Below are positions 23,169-32,458 of a stretch of DNA of 64,000 nucleotides, piece after piece (the stretch's first letter is position 1; each line of letters opens with the position of its first letter). A program made the position numbers and the translations under genes. The notes beneath the pieces were generated by a model. The model saw nothing but the letters and a program-made list of their open reading frames with translations. It ran no database searches and was not told the DNA's origin. The stretch comes from Oscheius tipulae (Eukaryota; Nematoda; Chromadorea; Rhabditida; Rhabditidae), in assembly GCA_037178975.1 (NCBI GenBank), contig JASJZH010000006.1, positions 7,378,001 to 7,442,000 on the forward strand, read 5' to 3'.

Positions 23169-23321
23169 ATGTCTATGAAGTTGCTCTCCTTGGTAACAGC
23201 CATTTTTCTTATCGTTAGTTTCGAGGGGGATCCTACCCTGGTAGACGCAATGCTTCTTTATCAATACTTCCATACTCTTCCAACCATTTGTACAATCCCA
23301 GAGCCCATTCGAAAGTTTTGA
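23169..23321 (+). CDS. Small secreted peptide, 50 residues
   Basis: Intronless frame with a signal peptide (KLLSLVTAIFLIVSFEG, cleavage near residue 20) and a mature part of about 30 residues (DPTLVDAMLLYQYFHTLPTIC...) ending PEPIRKF, with a single Cys. It starts about 140 bases after tetraspan gene B in the same direction. No dibasic processing sites or known peptide family. It could be a lineage-specific secreted peptide, or a chance frame. Confidence 0.4.
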   Translation: MSMKLLSLVTAIFLIVSFEGDPTLVDAMLLYQYFHTLPTICTIPEPIRKF

Positions 23322-23869
23322 ACTCCCCCAAAGTTGTCCTTCTTCTCCTCAATGTACTTTTCATTTCTCTCCGTATTAGAGGATTTGCTTTTTTTTGTAG
23401 TTGGAGCTTACCGTATCTTACCGTGTTTCATTGCATAACTTTATGTGTTTGCCTAGCCTAGAATAGTGGAAAACAATTTGACCTTAGTTGTCCTACCTAT
23501 ATGTTCGTCTCCATTTCTGTTTCCTAGCTCCCTCCCAGTCTGCAAATCTACCTTTCTTTTGGTCTCTCCGACTCTTCTTCTCTATTTCCTGTAGTTTTGT
23601 CTCTACGGCTCTTTGACCTCTCTCTATCGATCTCTCGGTTTTTCAATCTCTCGGTCTCCATGCCAATATGTGTTCTTCATTTTACGCCAGCTTGTCCCTT
23701 CTTATAGTTCAAACCTGTCACCTTGTTCATTTCTAAACTGTCGAAATGACAACGCGTAACCCTTGGAACCACTTCATCTCTAATGAACCTCCTTTTTTTA
23801 TGTAAATTTGTCCACTTCTTCTCGTATAAAAGGTTTTATTCTTAACAAAAAACTGAACATAATTGTACT
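23322..23869. other. CT-rich spacer before the mariner relic
   Basis: Strongly pyrimidine-rich on this strand (TCTCTCC, CTCTATTTCC, TCTCGGTCTCC around 23540-23680). No gene found. The 3' terminal repeat of the adjacent mariner should lie near here but is not recognisable. Confidence 0.35.
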
Positions 23870-24894
23870 TTAAAGTTCAAAGATATCGTCGTTAGCATCG
23901 ACACAGGCCTTGAGACGTTTGGGGAAGGCGTCGATGATGGCACGCAGGTAGGCAACATCGAGCTCACTCCAGGTCTTGTCCAGATATTTCTTGAGCGAAT
24001 CGATGTCCAGATGGGGTTTGGAGCATGCCTTGGACTCGAGAACGCTCCAGATTGAGTAGTCCTTAGGATTGAGGTCAGAGGATGACGGTGACCATTGATT
24101 GAAAGTGACGAAGTCCGGGAAGTTCTGCTGGCACCAGTTCTGGACGGCGCTGTGCTTGTGGGCGGGCACCCCATTTTGTTGGAAGCACCAATGTCTTTTT
24201 TTCAAATGTTTCCAGGGCAAAAATTGAGTCCTCAGCATATCGAGATAATTGTTTCCACTGACTTTGATTCCCTGTGGAACGAAGGTGAGAGACTTCTTTC
24301 CATCTGAGGTGATTCCGGTAAAGACCATCACACTTTTCAGATAACCAGTTCGCTGTACGGTCACATTTGACTGAGAAATTGGGTTGACTCTATCATTTTG
24401 CTTGTTCGGAGCCTGTTCGATGGTGAACACTTTCTCATCTGGGAAGAGAATCGTCTGGTGAGCTCCATTCTTGAAACGTCCAAGCAACTCTTTGGCACAG
24501 ACTTTTCTTTGATTTTTGCAGCAACAGAAAGAAATTGGCTTCTAGTCTGCTTGTACGCTTTCATCGCTAGATGATTCTTGACAATTCGTTGCAACGAAGT
24601 TCGGGAAATGGACATCTCCTTTGACAACTTGCGGATAGGGCGCACCGGGTTGCGACGAAGACGTTCGCGCACGTTCTTGATAGCTGCTTTGGTTGAAGCA
24701 GAAACAGGTCTTCCGCGTCCGGTTCGGGCGACGGCTTCGTCATTCTGAAAGTTAGGACCTATAACGCAAAAAACAATTGGAAGTATAGTAAAAAAGATTA
24801 TCAAACAAAAGTAAAAAAGAGTAGAAACACAGAAGTCGAAAAAATTGCATTTCCGCGCGAGCGCGCCTTATCAACGTAATTATGGGCCACCCTG
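23870..24894 (-). mobile_element. Mariner-family (DD37D type) transposon relic, copy 1
   Basis: Transposase of the Tc1/mariner superfamily on the minus strand. The N-terminal DNA-binding region (ARTGRGRPVSAST, then a helix-turn-helix around ISRTSLQRIVKNH) lies in one frame and the catalytic domain in another, so a frameshift sits near 24500-24520. Catalytic landmarks are LFPDEKVF (first Asp) and DLNPKDYSIWS (third Asp). The second, normally QDG, reads QNG. Counting from that residue to the last Asp leaves 37 residues between, which fits the nematode DD37D group. The 5' terminal repeat TACAGGGTGGCCCATAAT is at 24894-24880 on the minus strand; the 3' repeat is not found. Frameshift, lost catalytic residue and missing end mean it is dead. 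Confidence 0.85.
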
Positions 24895-24899
24895 TACTA

Positions 24900-25034
24900 T
24901 TCCTTACTTTGGTAACATGTCTACTGGTCTCCTTTAGACCCACTTCCAGCCCTATCAATTTGTCCACTTCTGTTGAACCCACGTCTTAAATGGCTTTTAC
25001 TTACCCAACATTGGCAAGCCAACTTTGGGTGCGC
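24900..25034. other. Short spacer between mariner and fold-back element
   Basis: No gene or repeat recognised. Confidence 0.3.
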
Positions 25035-25295
25035 TCTAGGACTTGGTTTTTGTCCCAACGAAGCCACAGGAAGCCTTTTATTACTGCGATGTGGCGCAGC
25101 CGCCAATGCAAATTAAAGGCAAAAAGACGGCGAAGCTGTCGGAGGCGGCTTGTTTCTTAACTATTCTACCACGCACCACATTTTTATATAGTCAAATCTC
25201 CCCTTCGGTCTGTCTCTCAAAAAATCTCTCAAACGTAGTAATAAAAAGCTTCCAGTGGCTTCATTGGGACAAAAACCAAGTCCCCGATCAGCAGC
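25035..25295. mobile_element. Fold-back/MITE-like element with about 57-bp inverted repeats
   Basis: The arm at 25037-25092 (GGACTTGGTTTTTGTCCCAA...) is repeated inverted at 25232-25292 with about 90% identity by eye, separated by some 140 bases. There is no coding capacity and no obvious target-site duplication at the ends I can see. This is the shape of a non-autonomous DNA element, close to the mariner relic and a tRNA-like stretch. Confidence 0.65.
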
Positions 25296-25414
25296 AAACA
25301 TCCATTTTACTGCGGGTTTATGCTCAGATTATTTCATGTTCTCACTCAGGTCATCGAAACCTACAAAATGGCACGTTACTGACACCACATCAACCCGATC
25401 AAAAGGGAGAATCT

Positions 25415-25504
25415 GCCTAGGCGCGAAATCGAACCCGAGTCGCATAAGGCGCGCGTGCTGGCGGCGACGGCGCCTCTTAGCAATTCACCAAGTGGTCGAG
25501 GGAC
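25415..25504 (-). repeat. Possible tRNA-derived element
   Basis: Minus strand shows an A-box-like CTTGGTGAATTGCTAAGAG and, about 60 bases on, a B-box-like GGGTTCGATTTC; spacing suits a long-variable-arm tRNA (Leu/Ser type). The acceptor and T stems do not pair properly, so it is a pseudogene or SINE head at best. Confidence 0.35.
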
Positions 25505-25622
25505 GCTGACGCAGGAGAGCGACGCGGCTGCGCACAGACGGCTTCTGACAGACGCAGAGACGCGCGGACGAATAAAAATAGATCACAACCAAACAGTTAA
25601 CTGAAGTATTTTAAAAACTCAC

Positions 25623-25683
25623 GAGACGACGGTGGCGGCGGAGGAGCTGTTTTGATGATGTCTTCCATGACGTTCGGCACGCT
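25623..25683 (-). CDS. Candidate isolated 5' exon, proline-rich N-terminus
   Basis: Minus strand: acceptor TTTATAG, then an ATG at 25668 opening MEDIIKTAPPPPPSS, then a good donor TCTC|GTGAGT at 25623. I cannot find the following exon in phase; the mariner, fold-back and tRNA-like insertions occupy the next 1.7 kb. It may be a real gene interrupted by a long intron, or a leftover exon. Confidence 0.3.
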
Positions 25684-26224
25684 ATAAACAAAAAAATTGA
25701 ACTATGGGTATCTTAGGAGAGATGATAAGATAAAAATAGTTCGCATTTCAAAGGAAACGTTGTGCGAATTCTTTGAATCGTGCACTGTCTTTTACTTCAA
25801 GCAAAACAATCACTAGAACAGCATTATCTGCGCGGGAGGTCAAGATTGAGGACAGAAGAACCGAAGCCAGTCGTTCCTCTGCGAATAGTGTGCTACATTG
25901 TCCATCACTACGTGGCCTAAGAGCATCTCCGGAATTCTGCCATCTGTGCATTGCTTTAGTACTGGTGCTCTACTGAGTGTGGTTGAAGCTGCAGCTAGTC
26001 AGGCTTTTATTCCATGCAGAAAGTGATGCGCTACGACTCAACCAACATAATGTTTGCTTTCAAAAGATCGATTTGAGAAAAGAACTTTCAGCAATACACT
26101 CAAATTCGAGCATGCTCTTTCCTCTAAAACATCTCTATGTACGCAGACATGGCAATATGAGGGTTGAAATCTTCTGAAAACGACTCCAACCTGTGTTTGT
26201 TCCTATCGTCATCCAGTAGCAGTC
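25684..26224. other. Spacer upstream of the ligand-gated channel
   Basis: Short frames on both strands without support. No motif recognised. Confidence 0.3.
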
Positions 26225-27803
26225 ATGAATGTCGCCTCGTTTCTGCTATTGATTTTTATTTCCTTGCCACTACTTCTGGCTCAAAATGATACGGATACAT
26301 GTGATCGAGACCCTTCGTGTTCATTTGAAGAAGAGACAATCGCTAGTTTCATAGCAAAGGAATCTCGACTGATTGGAAAACTATTGACTGGATATCGAAA
26401 AGAGATCCCTCCAATCTATACCCGTGGTACCACATTTCATTTCTCAAAACCTTTCAGATCGTTTTCAAAACATTAGCAAGCCGAACTATCTGTATATGAC
26501 TATTACGAGTGGCAGGCTCCTCTCTATTAATGAAGCTAAACAGACTGTCACTATGTTAACGAGCTGGATTGCGGTGAAAGTTGCGATGTTCATAAAACTT
26601 TGTTTTCAGACCTGGACAGATTTTCGTCTCCAATGGAATCCGGACGATTATGATGGACAGGATATGGTTACTATCAATAGAAATCTGCTTTGGATCCCTG
26701 ACATTGCTCCTCTAGATGTGTAAGAAATTTGAGGGATGCAAACATTTTCCAGAGTATCTATGGAACAGTTACCCACTGCACAATTGATCAACGCTGTTGT
26801 AAGCACCTGTCAATTTCTGTAAATGCTTTTCAGGTGTATCCTAATGGAACATGCGTATTGGAAATGAGTGCAACTTTCAGTCAGCTATGTACTCTCAATG
26901 TAGACTTCACAATAATCTTATTCAAAAAGTTGTTCAGATTGAGTACTTCCCTTTCGATGTGCAGTACTGCTATGAAGTTCTCACCTCCAGTAACTATATT
27001 CTAACTGAACTTGTTCTGTCTGGAAAGATAGTCCCCGACTTTGATTATACACATTTTGTTTGCTAAGAGCTTAACTCGCTTACTCTAAGATTCAGGGAAA
27101 TGCTGCCTGGACCGTTCTCAACTTCACAATGCAAAATGGAATAGTTTATCATAATGAGCTGACTGGACATGATTTTTCTAGAGTTTGGGAAAAGTAAAAA
27201 ATCAGCAGAAGACTTCATTCAGGTAATGTCGACCATGGTTTTGCGTCGAAGCTCGACCTACTACGTGATTCTGATCATCATTCCCAGTGTCATCATAACG
27301 TCTCTTACGGTTTTTGGAATGTTTTGGTCAGAAATCACTGAGCAATCCTATTCGGAAAAGGTATCCAAGCATCCTTTGTTTGCTTAGATGGATCAGGTGA
27401 CTCTGGGCTTCTCGTCATTTTTGGCGCAGACGGTCATTCTTCAAATTACCACGCAAAGTATTCCTGCCACTAACAATCTCCCAGGACTATATAAGTTAAA
27501 GCTTGACGAAAAATGAATTCATTTTAGGCATCTTCATTCTCGTCAATCTTCTGATCCTGTTTCTGTCCATCATTATGGTCAACCTTTCAGCAAACAAGTT
27601 AAATTGTGAGACGATGCAGAAAAAACGTCTGGAAATGTTGTTGTAGGAAACATTGTTGTTCTCCAAAATTTTCAAATTCAGGTCGGGGAACAGATTTCTT
27701 CGCCTGTTAGGAAAAGCTTGGGACAAGATGCACTTTGTCTACACTTGGATTTTCATGATTTTAGTTACCGCCAACTTTGTGGTTCTCATTGTAAGACGTC
27801 AAT
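26225..27803 (+). CDS. Cys-loop ligand-gated ion channel subunit (LGC type)
   Basis: Pentameric ligand-gated channel subunit. Exons 26225-26426, 26458-26573, 26610-26719, 26753-26798, 26834-26899, 26938-27057, 27096-27143, 27184-27360, 27388-27490, then about 27528-27599 and 27684-27803. Signal peptide ASFLLLIFISLPLLLAQ. The extracellular domain has TWTDFRLQWNPDDYDG and the Cys loop C177-TLNIEYFPFDVQY-C191 (13 residues between). M1 STYYVILIIIPSVIITSL; M2 region SEKMDQVTLGFSSFLAQTVIL, whose SEK is closer to the GEK of acetylcholine cation channels than to anion channels; M3 GIFILVNLLILFLSIIMV; M4 YTWIFMILVTANFVVLIV. The M3-M4 loop is very short. The M2-M3 junction fails by one base in phase (TATAA|GTTAAAG to TTTTAG|GCATC), so there may be a frameshift, a sequencing error or an unusual splice. 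Ligand unknown. Confidence 0.8.
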
Positions 27804-27852
27804 AAAGGGCTAATAAACCTGTGAACGGAACATCGTGTGTTTTTGTCTGCTT

Positions 27853-27943
27853 TAGTACATCTCTCTTGTTCGCGACTAGCGGCTATGGCTACAAAAGAAA
27901 AATCCGAAACTTCGGTGATTTTGAATGTGGAAACTTTTATTAT
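27853..27943 (+). pseudogene. Orphan last exon of a tetraspan cluster gene
   Basis: After an acceptor-like TGCTTTAG, one frame reads TSLLFATSGYGYKRKIRNFGDFECGNFYY and stops at TGA (27939-27941). This aligns with the last exon of tetraspan genes B and C, whose tails are RIRxCGDCECEGxYY. Two cysteines of the CxxCxC motif are lost. The preceding exons are not present; the upstream DNA belongs to the ligand-gated channel. Best read as the remnant of a further paralog. Confidence 0.6.
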
Positions 27944-28220
27944 TGAATGACCTTTTTGTTCTTTTCGTTGCAATGTTTGTTTTCCTTCTCCTGATACTTT
28001 TTAAAAGTGTGATACGCCAGTATCAAAGAGCTCTGTTACTGTTCCACAAGATTTCGTCAACAAACGTAAAACGTGGATTTATTATTCCAACACTGACCCA
28101 GAAACAATAAAAGACGATTTGAAGTTCATCGTTTATTGGCGTGATTCACTATTTGTGCAACACTGTAAGGACCTTGGAGTTTATAATCCTGATCATTCTG
28201 TGCCACAAACACCCACGAGC

Positions 28221-28877
28221 ATGAGAGTTTCCATTCGTGTCGCCCTTCTCGCAGCGTTCATCACAGCAATTTCGCTCGTCTCCATATGCATTGCTACCTT
28301 TACTTGTCGTCAGTTTCTTTTAGATTCAGAGTTCTAAATATATTGCAGATTGGATTGAGGTTTCGTGGGGCCCTCTAACATCAAATGGAGGTCTTTTCAA
28401 ACAGAGTAGTTGCGGCATTTTCTACAGTGATGTCACTTCTACACCAGTTTGGAATACCATCGCCTTGATCTGCTTCTGCATAGCAATTGGCTGTCAATGC
28501 TTGACGATTCTCCACGTCGTCATATCTATGTAAGGCCTAGTTTTATCCACCATTCTCTCCAGAATTGTCCGTCACAAACACGTGCTGAACGTGACTTCTG
28601 GTCTGATCGGACTGGCTACATTTCTTCTGTTCGCCGGAACTCTGACCTTCCTCATCGGCGCCATTATTTACTTCAACGACAAGGAGAATCTATTCGTATG
28701 TGAAGCGGAGACTGTCATAAGCAAGTTTAGATTGGCTCGTCGTATTCATTCGGCTACAGTTTTATTCTGGGATGTATCGCCACAGTTATTTCCTGCTTAG
28801 CAAGTGGACCTATCGGTCATGGACACAAAAGAATCCGTGACTGTGGGGACTGTGAGTGTGAAGGCTTTTACTATTGA
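28221..28877 (+). CDS. Tetraspan cluster gene C, four-TM membrane protein
   Basis: Exons 28221-28308, 28349-28529, 28563-28695, 28731-28877 close in phase to about 182 residues. It begins MRVSIRVALLAAFITAISL. The first loop starts C-H-W-I-E and has SSCGIFYSD; TM2 NTIALICFCIAIGCQCLTIL, TM3 SGLIGLATFLLFAGTLTFLIGAI, TM4 FILGCIATVISCLASGPIGH. The tail is KRIRDCGDCECEGFYY, nearly identical to that of gene B 5.5 kb upstream. Exon 1 has the same 88-base length and phase as in genes A, B, E and F. Confidence 0.75.
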
Positions 28878-29271
28878 ACTTCCCGTTGCTTACCTCGATT
28901 TTATTACTTTTCCATAAATTGTTGTGGTTATATGCAGTTTACAAAGACTTGGATCAAGTACTATTCAAACTTTCTCGGAGTGAGCTATCGACAGGGCTCA
29001 TTTATTGATGGCAGCACAGTTTTGCATTATTTTCTTACGGCAGCAAAACATTGCTCTAAGGAATATATGAACAAAGAGCGTTGAAAGTTGATAAAGTGTA
29101 GCCTCATTATTCAAAAAGAATGGGAACATAGCGTGTTTTTGTTGTAACGCCGGTAGGAGCCATTGTAGTGGAGACGGGAGTGGGGTAGTCGAGCCAAAGG
29201 TAGAGGCACACTATCCAAAGGATCCCTTGCTTTCCAAAGCGAAAGCAATTACACAAACATACATAGTTACT
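28878..29271. other. Spacer within the tetraspan cluster
   Basis: No coding signal; includes a probable 3' region for gene C and an upstream region for the single-TM gene. Confidence 0.3.
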
Positions 29272-29671
29272 ATGAATATATCACAAGATATAAGATGCAC
29301 CTGTTCCAACAGTTCAACCTTTAAACTAACCGAGGATTTCACTTGTTATGTAATGTTCGCTGACCATATGTCATCCTTGTCTGCAATGACTTTCGAAACA
29401 GTGAAACATCTTTTCATGTGTCTATATCTAGTGTTTCTAATATCTGGTTTGATATTATGGAGTGTCTGGAGACAGGGAACCGCTGAAACAGAAAAGAGGT
29501 AGGCAGCTGCTTTTAAAGCGAACGTATTCCATCAGAAGGTGTCACTTGCAAAGGGACCAGATGCAGGCGGGATACTGTCACTTTATTAATAATCCGAACG
29601 ATCAGCTGCTGTCTCCTGAAAGGTTGGTATCTGACCAATTAGTCATAGATAACTTCTCCACTAAATACTAA
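29272..29671 (+). CDS. Single-pass membrane protein, 120 residues
   Basis: Exons 29272-29498 and 29536-29671 join in phase (AG|GTAGGC...CCATCAG). The N-terminal 45 residues have two glycosylation-like sites (NIS, NSS) and three Cys (RCTCSNSS, FTCYVMF). One helix follows (about residues 49-68, LFMCLYLVFLISGLILWSVW), then a basic stop-transfer stretch (RQGTAETEKRR) and a polar tail ending NFSTKY. There is no cleaved signal, so a type III topology is likely. Not a tetraspan paralog, and no family recognised. Confidence 0.5.
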
Positions 29672-29868
29672 GCGTCCGAAACAAATTTTGCACAACATTC
29701 TAATAGAACTTGCAATCCCAAAATATGAATTTTGAAGTTTGTCACTTGTTTCTTTCAAAACGTCAACTGCGTCAACTTGACCCTCTGACTCACCGCAACG
29801 TTTTTTCCCCCACCACAGGCTCTCCCTTATCGCCGCTAACGCGACCACTTCCACATTGTTATTGTAAT

Positions 29869-30567
29869 ATGCGTATTTCCGATATTGCTCACATCTTCTC
29901 AGGAGTTCTAAACGTTGCAGCTCTGTGTTTTACAACAGCAGGGCTGTTCACTTGCGGTAAGACAAGGATTTTCATAACAACGTTTTCAGGATGGTCAAAG
30001 TACAAAATCAACGGTAAAACTCATACTAATGGAATCGTGAGAATAGGAGGGAGTGGAACATGCATGAATCTATTTTCTTCCCAGGTAACAATCCACTTTA
30101 AACAGTTTTTCTTTCCTTAGTCTCCATCATGGTTCCAAGCTACACTAGGGTTTCTGTGTGTTGCATTCATTCTTCAAATATTCTCGGCACTGTATCTTTT
30201 TGTTTCATGGTCAGTGTTTTATAGTTCACTAACATTTTATTTTTTAAGGGCTCTTTGGAGGTATAAGCGTCACAAAATGAAAATTGATGGTATGGTCGTA
30301 CCTCTAGTAATCATGTCCTATGCGTGTGTTCTGGCAATCTACCCAACGTACTCTTCCTATTACTTTAAGCATCAGGACTACTCAGATTACAAGGAAACCG
30401 TATTCTTCTTTGAAGAGAAATGATGTTTTCAGGTGTACTACAGCTATTACTTTGTTTGCGTGGCAGCCTCCTTCTCAGTGTTATCAACGGCTCCATTGAT
30501 CTGGGGCTATTTTCACATTGACCATTGGGGCGATCATGACCTAAGCGACAAAGTTCAGCGATTTTGA
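29869..30567 (+). CDS. Tetraspan cluster gene E, four-TM membrane protein
   Basis: Exons 29869-29956, 29990-30084, 30121-30209, 30249-30399, 30433-30567 close in phase to about 185 residues. MRISDIAHIFSGVLNVAALCF is TM1, then C-G-W-S opens loop 1, which holds GGSGTCMN. TM2 ATLGFLCVAFILQIFSALYLFV, TM3 MVVPLVIMSYACVLAIYPTY, TM4 YFVCVAASFSVLSTAPLIW. The tail is acidic/His-rich (HIDHWGDHDLSDK). Cumulative coding length is 183 at the end of exon 2 and 423 at the end of exon 4, exactly as in gene F, so the two are sister genes despite low sequence identity. Confidence 0.72.
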
Positions 30568-30725
30568 ATGAAGAGTTAACCTTGAGGGTCTTGTTATGTT
30601 TACTGTTGCCTAGATGTTGCCAAGAGGTAAATATAGAGATCAGAAGTCTCTACGTTTGCTCACATGGTCGCAATAGTGAGTCAATATCGCCACGAATGTG
30701 CTTATCACCAAGCAATACACACAAC

Positions 30726-31482
30726 ATGCGCTATTCCTTCCTAGGACATCTGCTTTGTGGATGTTGTACTGTTGTCGCCTTGATATTCAGTAGCGGTGCA
30801 CTGTTTTCATGTTGTAAGTGGAAATGAAATGAAATGTTTTACCATTTTCACAAGTCTGGACATCGTTTTATGCTCGAGAAAACGGTTCTCTACATGGAAG
30901 TGGCCTCTTCGGACAAGGTTCAACTGGAGTTTGCAAGAATGTTTACAGGGTACGCAATACAACAAAAAGTTATCCAATTGAGAACTTTCAGGGAAACCAT
31001 CCAGGATTCCTTAGTGCTACTCTAGCGTTTCTCATAATCGGATTCGCTTTGCAAATCATTCAAGGATTGCTACTGATTGTTTCTTGGTATGTCTTAGGAT
31101 AAAAAGGTGTGATTTCATAGTTTTCCAGCATCTTCAATCAGTATAGCTCCCTTTTCCTCAAAATAGATATTGGACTAGTCGCTGCAATCTGCACTTCTCT
31201 AACGATCGCTGTAACCGTTTATGGAGCAGCTTCTCCAGGCTACTTCAGCTATCTTTATCTCTATGAGGCTAAGGTACCGCTCAGTGGAAAAATGAAATGT
31301 TCTTGGTTCAGCTCGATTGGAGCTTTGCTTTTGCAGTGGTTTCGGACGTGATCACTTTCCTTGGCTTGTTCCCAGTCGGATGGGCGATGGTCTACATGAG
31401 TGAGAAAGGAGACGTTGACATGAGCTCTCCACCGTCAGAAACTGTCATTCACAACAGAAGACCAAAAACCAGACGCTACTAA
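30726..31482 (+). CDS. Tetraspan cluster gene F, four-TM membrane protein
   Basis: Exons 30726-30813, 30855-30949, 30992-31086, 31129-31273, 31312-31482 close in phase to about 197 residues. TM1 LLCGCCTVVALIFSSGALF; loop 1 starts C-F-W-T and has a Gly-rich GSGLFGQGSTGVCKN like the GGSGTC of gene E; TM2 ATLAFLIIGFALQIIQGLLLIV; TM3 DIGLVAAICTSLTIAVTVYG; TM4 FAFAVVSDVITFLGLFPVGW. The C-tail is the longest of the cluster and basic at the end (NRRPKTRRY). Intron positions and phases match gene E. Confidence 0.73.
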
Positions 31483-31820
31483 ATACCAAATATCAAGATA
31501 CTGTGAAATCTTGCTTAGACCCACACAAATCAGTGAAATCACAACCATGTTTTCGGTCTGGAATGTAAAATTAGTTATGTTTGTATCTTTCAAAAGCAAA
31601 TTTCAAGTGAGAGTGAATTGGCACTTTGGGTGTGCCTCTCTTCAAGATTTCACAGTTATTGGTCTCATTAATACTGCATTATTACCTCATTGTTCCGAGA
31701 TTCACTTAATAAACCAAGTTTTAAACTCAAACTGATACGTGAGCCCAACACGCGTCTTCTTATCGGCTATGTGCTCTGCCCCATTTTCAGTTTGAGTCCC
31801 GTTTCTTCAGCTGCTTCAGC

Positions 31821-32458
31821 ATGAAATACGCTACGGCTCATCTGGCAAACATTGGAATAATGACATTTTGTTTCGTTTTTGAAACTACTGCCCTGTTCAC
31901 TCCAGGTTTTTGATTTGTGAACACTCACATTGATTTAGCTTGGATATCAGTACACACCTTTAGAGACGATATTTCTCTCGGAATCTTACCGAATGATGTA
32001 GGTGGTCCGAAGTCTCTTGAAAATAACTTTTAGGATGATGCACCTTTCGTAGTAGTCACCTTTGTGGTACTTATACTGTCTTTATTCATTTTGATAGCAT
32101 ATTTCGTCTTCGCCATCACTGCTCTGTGAGTTACACACTGTAACACAACTAGAAATTTAGACTCATGAAAATAAACTATAAAACCATGTTCAATGTCAAC
32201 TTTGGCATGGCGCTCTTATCCACAGTGGACTTCATTTTCGTCATTATCTACTTCCCAGTCTCATTGTTTCGTAAGTTTCGTTTCATTAGTTACGAGTTTG
32301 TAAAGGAAACAACGTTTCGGTAGAAATGATCTTTTTCAGCTGGCATAGGCCATAGATCACTCGGTTACAGTTACTTTCTCATAATACCATGCCTGCTGTC
32401 CTCGATAGCTTCAGCGGGACTGAGCGGTTATTACTGTTTTAAATTGACTAGACAATAA
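31821..32458 (+). CDS. Tetraspan cluster gene G, four-TM membrane protein
   Basis: Exons 31821-31905, 31939-31997, 32034-32125, 32161-32270, 32340-32458 close in phase to 154 residues, the shortest of the cluster. TM1 NIGIMTFCFVFETTALF; loop 1 starts A-W-I-S and, unlike the others, has no Cys; TM2 VVVTFVVLILSLFILIAYFVFAI; TM3 GMALLSTVDFIFVIIYFPVS; TM4 YFLIIPCLLSSIASAGLSG. Exon 2 is 59 bases and exon 3 ends at cumulative 236, both as in gene A, so A and G form one structural subgroup. Loss of the loop Cys suggests a different fold or a partner-dependent role. Confidence 0.68.
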
